In this document: piece by piece, positions 56,173 to 64,000 of the stretch
Layout of the letters: every line of letters starts with the position of its first letter
How positions within the stretch are numbered: the first letter of the stretch is position 1
NCBI GenBank assembly: GCA_019095985.1
Contig: CM032666.1
Coordinates: forward strand, 59,090,292-59,154,291
Source: Streblospio benedicti
Lineage: Eukaryota > Annelida > Polychaeta > Spionida > Spionidae
Length of the DNA: 64,000 nucleotides
Reading direction: 5' to 3'
The notes under the pieces: model-generated
The model's input: only the letters and a program-made list of their open reading frames with translations
The model's database searches: none
What the model was told of the DNA's origin: nothing
Made by a program: the position numbers and the translations under genes

Positions 56173-57699
56173 ATGTGCTGCAGCAGCACCATCGGCAAGT
56201 GCCTCCTCATCATCACCAATGCCGTCTTCTGCGTGAGTAGTAAACCTCTGATCATGTCCCTTTTAAAAGGATGTTCATAGTTTATATGATACGATGAATA
56301 TTTTTCCTGCATCCACCATGATTACATACTATGAAAGAATATCAATGAAAACGAAAAAGAAAAGAAAAGAGAAAAAAAAATATCATACAATTCCATCGGA
56401 TTTCTTTTGATAGTATGTGAAGACTTATTATGACAAATCCAGCTTATAAACTTACACTTCAAAGTTTTCGGTCTTGTCATCTGAAGACCAACTTCAACAA
56501 GACGACACGCGGAGATGTTGCACGTGCATCCTCTCCGTGTGACGTCATAATATATATTCTCATATTCCCTTTAGAAAAATAAACAGCATATGACAAATTA
56601 ATACATCGACAATCAGATTACCAATTGGACACCTGTAGATATAGAGTTCGAAATCGATTAGAATTATAATTGAATTTTGAATTTTGGAGTTGTTTTTGAA
56701 AGATAAGCAGGAAAATACATTTAAAATCATTGAATCATGAGACTCACTGCTTTATGCCACATAACAAAAATCAACTTGACACATTTAGCAGGCAAGAACT
56801 CCCCTGATAGAATAATTCACCGGTTTTGTGTACGTACACTCCCAGCTATTGGGCGCCGTGCTGCTGGCGGTCGGCATCTTCCTGCTCGTGGACAAGAGCA
56901 TCGTGGCCCAGGTGCTCACCAACGTGCCCGACTTCGACAAGGGCGAGACGCTGGACGACGTGATGGGCCGCACGTCCGTGCTCCAGGTACAGTTCCCACG
57001 CGCTGGGGGTGTGGTCGGGTTGTATAAGTGTGTACATGACTGGGTGCACTATACTAGCAGACTCTGGGGTTTTAAAGCACTTTGCTGGGATTTCCCCCCA
57101 TTTCTGCCAGCAACTAAGCTTAGCGAACGCCTAAGTTCCCTTGAGTGCACCCCTCTTGCCCACGTTTTAAAATTCTGAATCTACTATTGAGATTTCTACT
57201 CCATGTTGATTGCAGACAGCACATAGTCCCTACTAGAAATTTCAAGATTAGATAGGATAGGATGGTACATTTTTAGTTTTTTATACTACCCCTCCGATAA
57301 ACAATCTGTCCATTCCCGCTTGTAATCTATAGGTAGCAATCGGGAGCTGTGCAGTCATTATCAATACGTGTAGCTTAGCAGATGTATTAAAAGTTGCCAA
57401 GTAATAAGCTGTCTGCTCTGACCTGTGGTGTGTTTCAGAGCGCTGCGATCGCCATGATCGTGATCGGCGCCGCCATCCTCATTATCGGCTTCCTGGGCGG
57501 CTGCGGCGCGCACAAAGAGAACACCATGATGCTCATGATTGTGAGTGGGGCGGGGTGGTGGCTATACGTGGAGATGGGGGGGGGGAGGGCTATATCTGGA
57601 GATGGGGGTGTGAGGGGGTGGTGGTGTGGTAATACCACCCAACACGCGAGATGCGGAGTCCGAGATTGGGGTCGGGGGCTTTAGACAGATATGGGGGGT

Positions 57700-57753
<54 letters not shown>

Positions 57754-57768
57754 TGGTGTAAGTGCATT

Positions 57769-57809
<41 letters not shown>

Positions 57810-60800
57810 CGTGCGTGTGTGCCATTGAATAAGTGTGCGTGCGAGGGCAGAGATTACCTATATGGTTATGGATTAACGGGGCTGTCAATCTCAGACCCAC
57901 AGAACCTTTTTTCAGTGGTGTGTTGGCGGTAGCTGGTTATTGAGCTCTTTGATTCTTGTTTGGATATTGTGTTTGCGTCTTTATGTGTCTGCACGACCCA
58001 TAGGCAGATCCAGGGGCGCAGGGGGCGCCCCCTGACCAAAAAACTTCATTTTCATTGGGTTTTTCATGAAATCCCGTTGCGCCCCCTCTTTCCCTTAAGT
58101 GCGCCCCCCTTCCAAAAACCTTGAGTTGCCTTTGCGACCTGTGCTAGGGGGGGCGCAAAAAAACGTCTGCCTGTGTATATGTTTGTTTGGTGACGGCATT
58201 CTCGGATAACCTACATTGTAATATATTCGAAAACACAATGAATGATGTAAGGATGTCTGTGTTGTATTGGTTGATGATGGGCTATTGACGTCTGATGTAT
58301 TTCAGTACGGCGTGCTGGTGTTCATCGTGATAGCGTCACAGGTGGCCTTCGCCCTAGTTGCCTACCTCTACTATGAGCAGGTACGTTAACACGAGCTTGT
58401 ACACACGCATGCAAACCTGCAAACATAAATGAATACTACACTTACAATGAATATTGATATACATTTTTATTGCTAACTCTGCCTTATGACTGTGATATAG
58501 GCCTATGTTTTCTCTTTGTCATTGAAATGAAAGCGATAATGTATATGTTGTTTACAAATCACCCTACTGAAGCAGCCGCCTCTGCTATTGCTGCTGATGA
58601 TGCTGCTGCTGATGATGCTGTACCTAGTCCAGGCCGAGAATAGTAGTCTATCTTAGTATAAGTTAGAATACAAGTCAGACTATTGTTGCTCAGGTGGAGA
58701 AGTACGTGAAGCGCTTCCTGGACCTGACCCTCGCCTCGGACTACACGCCCGACAGCTACCGCGGCGACGGTGCGCCCAGTGGCGCCGACGTTAACGCCGT
58801 GACGTACGCCTGGGACTACGTCATGGCCGAGGTATGACGTCACAGCTTGTAGCTCGTGCCGTCTGCTGCCAGTGCAGTCGGTGATGCGCGCCCATGTGTA
58901 CAGGTCTAAATCAGTAACAATATAGTCACGCATAGCATATGAATGCGAAGCGTCGAGTCTCTTATTAACATGTAAAATGTTTGTAAATAGAATCAGTGCG
59001 AATATGGAAAATTCAAGATGGCCTCCAAGTTGGCTGCTTGGTTGTAATGGTTGGTCAAGCCTTGAAGTATCACCAATAGTTGCTGGGGAAAATGTGACTA
59101 AAGTACTGCACACGTAGGTTATTGGGGGACATGTGGTAAATGCAGGTTTCCTCAAGAAGCATCGTCGATATAGGGGAATCTCATTTACACTGTACACAAA
59201 TTCAGTAATACAATATCTATGTGTGTGGGTAGTATAGTCAGACAAACATTATGTCATCGTCATTTGATGGGGATGTCTTTTACACCGTCTATAAGCAGTC
59301 TTACCACACATACTGATATTTCAAGTAACTTGTGAATTGAATAAGCCCAAAATAGATGAGGATCTGTGTGTTTCTGTGCATTTCAGTTTTCCTGCTGTGG
59401 TAATGAGGGTTACGAGGACTTCCGGACCAAGATCCCCGGCTGGAACGCCACCTATGTGGTCAACAACGCCACCATAAAGGCGCCGGTCAGTACACACACA
59501 CGATGGTCACACTGACAGGGGTCACTGGGACAACACAACAATTTAAGAAACATGTTTTAAAAAACTGCACATCACAGCAGTCAGTGATGTGTCCCTCGTC
59601 TGTCTGCCAACATGATGTCCACTCCAGAGCTACTAGCTGCATGTTTTTCTACATTCTGCCCACTCCCACCCTGCTCCAAAATTGTGTCCAACTGTGTCAC
59701 CGAAAGTCACGATAGTTCATGAATTGTATACACCGGTGGCCTGTGACAGCTCATTGGGAATCCCTCATTGGGCCACTTTTGATGCCATCGTAACGATCCC
59801 TAACAACCATGCAGCATTCATCTAATTCATTGTATCAAACATATATGTACAGTAAAGTAAAATCACTGTTGCTGTGTTGTGTTGTGTATGAAAGCCGTGT
59901 GTATCCGCACCCGCCTCAGTCTCACTGTCGTCTGCGTGGCTTGCAGGTGCCCCTGCTGTGCTGCCGCCTTGCGGACCCGGACGCCTTCCCGGCGCGGGCC
60001 GACCCCGTAGACGCGCGCCGCTGTCTGCTCGAGCCCACCAACGCCGAGTACGCGCATGCGCAGGTCAGTGACGTCACGTGCTGGTCACGTGGTGGGATCG
60101 CTGGCAGATCCAGGTTTTTTAAGTGCGTGTGTGGTGGGAGGGGGTGGGCGGAGCAAATAGAGGATTTCATTGGTTTTGTACACGCAAGTGATGAGGTGTG
60201 TGGTGGTGGGGGGTGTGTGGGGGGGGGGCCGATATAACCGTGATGAAAATCCATTCGCCAACAGTTTTTCCTTAATCACCAGTCACCAATAGCCTACATG
60301 TCATTGTCTTTCACCAATCCCCATGAATTATGATTAAATAGATTGCATCACATTTTCATCATATTTCACACGAACGTGCCAGAAGCCATATTAAAAGATT
60401 TTTGGTAGGTAAACGGAAGTTGGCCGCGTCCCTGGCCTACACCCAACCCCGGCATTGGCCTATGTGGGGGTTCTGCATGGCCGCACGTATGGACATCATG
60501 ACATTATTCCCTTACTTGCGGCGCCTCCCCCTCCCTTCATATATGCAGATCCAAGGGGTGGGGGGAGCCCATGGGGTGGGAGGCGGGCACCTACCCCTTT
60601 GTACATCCAAAATTGTAATTGTCTTGGTTGTTTCTTGTATTTCCTCAGGTTTTGCTCCAACAAAACCCGCGAAATCCCCCTCCTCATTTCCCAAAACCTG
60701 GAGCTGCTAGCGTTCCTGTTTGTTCCATACTGAACAATTGGATTTACCTGTGATTTGTTTGAGTATGGAGGAGTTGTTGGAGGCATGGATAGCAAAGTGT

Positions 60801-61328
60801 ACCCCTCGGGGGAAAGGCATTTTTTCATTCTCTTAATTGCCTTCTAAACAATTTATTTACTCCAATTATGAATTTAAACAACATCAAAATATACTAATTG
60901 TAGCGTTTGTATTGTACTATGAATACATTTGTATGCAAGAACTACTTTTTCAAATCCGCATGCGCTAGATTAACACTTATCCACCATACATCTATTGGTT
61001 TTATCTTACAGGGTTGTTATCAAGCAATAATCGACATGATGTCTCGATACAGTAAAATTCTGTTCGGCGTGGGAATAGGAATCGCTCTGTTGGAGGTAAG
61101 AACCCGCTCCAAGTGAGGGTACAGTGTGCACTCTAACCCGGTGGTTAAAGTGTCTCATTTTGAGGAATAGAATTGTCCTTGTGTGATAAATACCAGCCCC
61201 CAGCTTAATCAGGTTGTTGCACGTGCTTTCTCTATGGATCATGGTTTTCTTATTTTCTTTATTTTCTTTAGTTTTTATTCATTTTATATTTTTGCATACA
61301 AGACTCCATTCGTAGTAATTTCTGGTAA
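56173..61328 (+). CDS. Tetraspanin, complete coding region (9 exons, about 290 aa)
   Basis: Coding exons: 56173-56232, 56846-56986, 57439-57540, 58306-58380, 58694-58831, 59387-59485, 59947-60063, 61012-61095, 61272-61328 (stop TAA 61326). All introns are phase 0 and each exon is a whole number of codons. The protein starts MCCSSTIGKCLLIITNAVFC, with palmitoylation-type cysteines. TM1 is LLGAVLLAVGIFLLV, TM2 AIAMIVIGAAILIIGFLGGC, TM3 YGVLVFIVIASQVAFALVAY, and TM4 ILFGVGIGIALLEFLFILYF. The large loop has FSCCGNEG (CCG), VPLLCC (PxxCC), RRC and GCY, giving six cysteines, as in the family. The usual GCCGA after TM2 is GGCGA. The tail is short (CIQDSIRSNFW). Tetraspanins organise partner proteins in membrane microdomains; the partner here is unknown. 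Poly(A) signal AATAAA at 61511-61516. Confidence 0.95.
57697..57823. repeat. (GT)n microsatellite in tetraspanin intron
   Basis: Two GT tracts separated by about 22 bases (atgtgtgtggtgtaagtgca), ending in a few GTGC units. G-rich sequence precedes them (57545-57690). Alternating His/Thr and Cys/Val frames here are artefacts. Confidence 0.95.
58003..58150. mobile_element. Dispersed repeat with GGCAGATCCAGG end, copy 4
   Basis: It begins ggcagatccaggggcgcagg, continues with acttcattttcattgggttt and ttaagtgcgccccccttcca, and ends in ccttgagttgcc. It lies in the tetraspanin intron before the TM3 exon. Related copies at 60099-60255 and 60540-60702 lie in a later intron of the same gene. Confidence 0.75.
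60099..60702. mobile_element. Two further copies of the GGCAGATCCAGG repeat
   Basis: 60099-60255 begins ctggcagatccaggtttttt and contains gaggatttcattggttttgt and a G homopolymer. 60540-60702 begins atgcagatccaaggggtggg and ends with ccaaaacctggagctgctag, resembling the complementary end. Both lie in the intron 60064-61011 of the tetraspanin gene, which otherwise shows no features. Confidence 0.65.
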
Positions 61329-61510
61329 TGGCAGGAGTTTGGCAAATTAATTTTCATGTAATAACTTGCAATGATGTCATCTCAGAGTTCTCATCCTAAT
61401 TATTAATATGACACATATTTGCAAATGCTACTGCAATTAGATTGATGATTTCAATCATTACACATAAAATAGGAAAATCTGGTCATTGTGCATACACAGA
61501 ATCAAAGCCT

Positions 61511-61516
61511 AATAAA
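61511..61516 (+). terminator. Poly(A) signal of the tetraspanin gene
   Basis: AATAAA lies 183 bases after the TAA stop, in an AT-rich 3' UTR. The convergent ankyrin gene's stop is 280 bases further on, so the two 3' UTRs lie close together and may overlap. Confidence 0.6.
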
Positions 61517-61789
61517 AGACTTTGCTGCTGCAAATTTGCAGTATTTTATAAGTATTACGTAATCAAACTTCATTGATATTTAAACATATCACTGTCTACG
61601 AGAGGTCGATCTCTTTCTTTTCTTATCCTTTTTTGTGAAGAATATTTTGTATTGTTGTGTTTGATAATTTGTTTTGATAGAATGATGTGAAATGTAATAA
61701 TATAATGAAAAACTATAAAAACTAAATACAGTATGTTGTGCAACAAAAAAACTAAGTTACTAACAACAAAATGCCGTTCTCAATGCACT

Positions 61790-63271
61790 CTATTTACAAT
61801 GCCCTCTATTTACAATGTCCTCGGCCTGAGGCCTTAGCTTCAGCTCAGCTACAAGTATCTCAGGGAGTCTGAGTCCCTCATAAGCCTCATCAGACTTGAC
61901 GGGCATGTGGCTCCTGATGGTTGCGATGCACAGAGCTTTGAGCGAATGCACCAGATGCTGGGTTAGTTTGGCAGAGTCCAACATTGAGGGGTCAGCCCCG
62001 TGCTGCAGTAAAACTGGCACCAACTCCCATCTTTCCCACCACACTGACTTGTGCAGTGCTGTGTTACCATCTTTATCCTTCATATTGATGTTGTGAGGTG
62101 AAATCAGCTGGGTGATGATGTCTGCTGGGGCACCTTGAAGTACACCATAATGTAATGGGGTTTGATTCCATCTCTCAACCAGGTTGACATCAGCCCCGTT
62201 CTGCAGTAGAACTGACACCAGCTCCCACCTTTCTCTTTTCACTGCCACATGTAGCGCTCTAAGCATGAATATCCCACCTGATTGCTTATTGATGTTGTGA
62301 GGACAAATCAGCTGAGTGATGATGTCTGCTGGGGCACCTTGACTTGCCGCAAAATGTAATATCTCAGGATCAAACAGGTTGACATCAGCCCCATGCTGCA
62401 GTAGGACTGGCACCAACTCCCATCTTTCCACCCACACTGCCTTGTGCAGTGCTGTGTTACCATCTTTATCCTTCATGTTGATGTTGTAGGGAGTAATCAG
62501 CTGCGTGATGATGCTTGCTGGGGCACCTTGATGTACAGCAACATGTAATAGGCTTTTATTCTGAAGATCACCCAAGTTAACATCAGACCCGTGCTTCAGT
62601 AGAACTGGCACCAGCTCCCATCTTTCATTTTTCACTGCCTCATGGAGTGGTGTGTAACCAGCTTTATCCTGCTTGTTGATGTTGTGAGGAGAAATTAGCT
62701 GGTTGATGATGTCTACTGGAGCACCTTGACTAACAGCAAAATGTAATAAGGTTTGATTCCGCTTATCACCCAGGTTGATATCAGCTCCATGCTGCAGTAG
62801 AATTGCCACAAGCTCCCATTTTCCCCACAACACTCCCTCATGGAGCCCTGTTTTGCCATATTTATCCTGAATGTTGATGTTGTGAGAAGAAATAAGCTGG
62901 GTAATGATGTCTGCTGGGACACTTTTATGTGCAGCAAAATGTAATAGGGTTTTATTCTCAGGATTACCCAGGTTGATATCAGCCCCGTGCTGCAGTAGAA
63001 CTGGCACCAGGTCCCATCGTTCCTCAATGATAGCCACAAATAGCGCTGTGTCACCATCTTCATCTTGCATGTTGATGTTGTGAGGAGAAATCAGCTGGGT
63101 TATGATGTCTGCTGGGGCACCTTGACTAATAGCACGACCTAATAGATTTAAAAGTTTGTCCCGAAAATCACAATTCTCAGTGAGAAGTTGTTGAAACGAT
63201 TTCCCATCATGATCCAATATATCACGTGCTTCTTTCCATTGCTGATTTTCAATAGCTGAATGTAATTCCAT
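61790..63271 (-). CDS. Ankyrin-repeat protein, single exon, 493 aa
   Basis: An open frame from ATG at 63271 to TAA at 61790. After an N-terminal segment (MELHSAIENQQWKEARDILD) come six modules of about 66 residues, each a pair of ankyrin repeats: GAPADIITQLISPHNIN, then KDGNTALHKAVW.ERWELV, PVLLQHGADVNL, then NQTLLHFA. TALH, LLHFA and LLQHGAD are the classic ankyrin signatures. The paired form alternates a standard repeat with one whose second helix is ADIITQLI. The last 65 residues (LTQHLVHSLKALCIATIRSH ... VNRGHCK) are not ankyrin. No membrane segment or signal peptide. Ankyrin arrays bind proteins; the partner is unknown. Modules are very alike at DNA level, pointing to recent tandem growth. 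Lack of introns could mean retro-origin. Domain assignment is sure; whether this is a working gene is likely but unproved. Confidence 0.88.
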   Translation of the reverse strand: MELHSAIENQQWKEARDILDHDGKSFQQLLTENCDFRDKLLNLLGRAISQGAPADIITQLISPHNINMQDEDGDTALFVAIIEERWDLVPVLLQHGADINLGNPENKTLLHFAAHKSVPADIITQLISSHNINIQDKYGKTGLHEGVLWGKWELVAILLQHGADINLGDKRNQTLLHFAVSQGAPVDIINQLISPHNINKQDKAGYTPLHEAVKNERWELVPVLLKHGSDVNLGDLQNKSLLHVAVHQGAPASIITQLITPYNINMKDKDGNTALHKAVWVERWELVPVLLQHGADVNLFDPEILHFAASQGAPADIITQLICPHNINKQSGGIFMLRALHVAVKRERWELVSVLLQNGADVNLVERWNQTPLHYGVLQGAPADIITQLISPHNINMKDKDGNTALHKSVWWERWELVPVLLQHGADPSMLDSAKLTQHLVHSLKALCIATIRSHMPVKSDEAYEGLRLPEILVAELKLRPQAEDIVNRGHCK

Positions 63272-63751
63272 TTTGATCTTCTCCGTGTTATTACAATTGT
63301 TAATTCATCTTCATATTGTTCATTCAAAAGACATTTTGTGAGTGATTCTATTTTATGTACTCCAAGCATTACATTTTGAGCAGTAAAAAATTGCATATAT
63401 CCAACAGGAGAAAGTGTCAAAAGCCACAAAATCGCTTTCTATTGAATGAAATTTAACACAGAAAACTTATGTGAAGCTAGTTTATGCCAAGTATGAAGTT
63501 TGCCATGCAGAACTTGCAAGTAGAATGAAGCAAGTAGGCCAAATACACTTGCTGTGGGCTTGTCATTGATCCATTCTTTGTGAGCCATTGATCCATTATA
63601 GCATGTCAAACTTCGTGCATTTTATGTATTAACGAAGAGCTTTATAGACTCGAATATTGGCATATATCAGTTTTACAGCTTTGCTCTTTTTTAAAGGGGT
63701 TTCATAGTGTTTTCTATTTTATACCATTAGATCATCAAATTCCAAAGTCTT

Positions 63752-64000
63752 TTAAAGGCCCACCTCAACATTACACATGGAAGTATCCACCTACGGGTAA
63801 ATTCCCCCAACATTACGCATGGAAGGGTCCACCTACATGTAAAGGCCCCCAACATTACACATGTAAAGGCCCATGTACATTTAAAGGCTCACCCAACATC
63901 ACACATGAAAGGGTCCGCTTACATGGAAAGGCCCATCCCAACATTACACATGCAAGGGCCCACCCACATGTAAAGGCCCACCTCGAAATTACACATGGAA
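63752..64000. repeat. 43-44 bp minisatellite running off the window end
   Basis: About five and a half units of the pattern aaaggccca-c-caacattacacatg-aagggtccacctacatg. Units start near 63755, 63798, 63841, 63884, 63928 and 63971, each with a few differences. The array continues beyond 64000, so its full size is unknown. Confidence 0.85.

Noticed and set aside
63148-63429. 93-codon minus-strand frame overlapping the start of the ankyrin gene
   Set aside because: It is in another frame from the ankyrin gene and has no domain. Its overlap part is a shadow.
63752-64000. CRISPR-like array
   Set aside because: The units are diverged tandem repeats with no unique spacers of constant length, in an animal genome; this is a minisatellite.

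Overview
The window is animal nuclear DNA: split genes with GT/AG introns of about 0.3-4 kb, GC-rich exons set in AT-richer introns, long microsatellites, and many decayed interspersed repeats. Gene content (adhesion GPCR with EGF, Ig and HormR modules, C-type lectin, tetraspanin, ankyrin array) and repeat content (Penelope GIY-YIG tail, CR1/L2-like LINE, pogo-type MITEs, Ty3-type gag fossil) suggest a marine invertebrate. A lancelet or another invertebrate deuterostome is my best guess, but the sequence alone does not settle the species. A 100-base run of N (42391-42490) shows this is a scaffolded assembly.

Layout. 1-2335: no coding region seen, foldback repeats. 2336-22459 (+): an adhesion GPCR of 27 visible exons, read as Ser/Thr-rich stalk, EGF, two Ig domains, HormR, GAIN/GPS, seven-helix domain and long cytoplasmic tail. 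Exon phases agree throughout except at one gap inside the first Ig domain, beside a (CA)n tract. The 5' end is not identified. Its 4.1-kb intron before the last two exons holds a 555-codon gene on the opposite strand (19582-21249), with signal peptide, one membrane segment and a low-complexity tail. 23200-25170: Penelope fragment and a 5'-truncated LINE. 26052-26900 (-): the last exon of an unrecognised acidic protein, with a cluster of CRE-like sites upstream. 31207-34453 (+): a C-type lectin-like receptor with a mucin stalk, one membrane helix, acidic and lysine-rich segments, and ten SSRKDS repeats.

35700-54000 is a repeat-rich stretch without recognised host genes: a LINE remnant, a truncated Ty3/gypsy-type fossil between inverted AT-rich repeats, a sequence gap inside a palindromic array, and a large inverted repeat (about 0.8 kb arms, 8.3 kb spacer) that itself contains a direct duplication. 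Two pairs of related copies preserve uninterrupted versions of sites that carry insertions in the sister copy.

54540-61530 (+): a complete tetraspanin (nine coding exons, about 290 residues). 61790-63271 (-): a convergent single-exon gene of six 66-residue double ankyrin modules. A 43-44 bp minisatellite runs off the right end.

The three membrane proteins (adhesion GPCR, lectin receptor, tetraspanin) are all cell-surface molecules, but nothing in the sequence shows that they act together.
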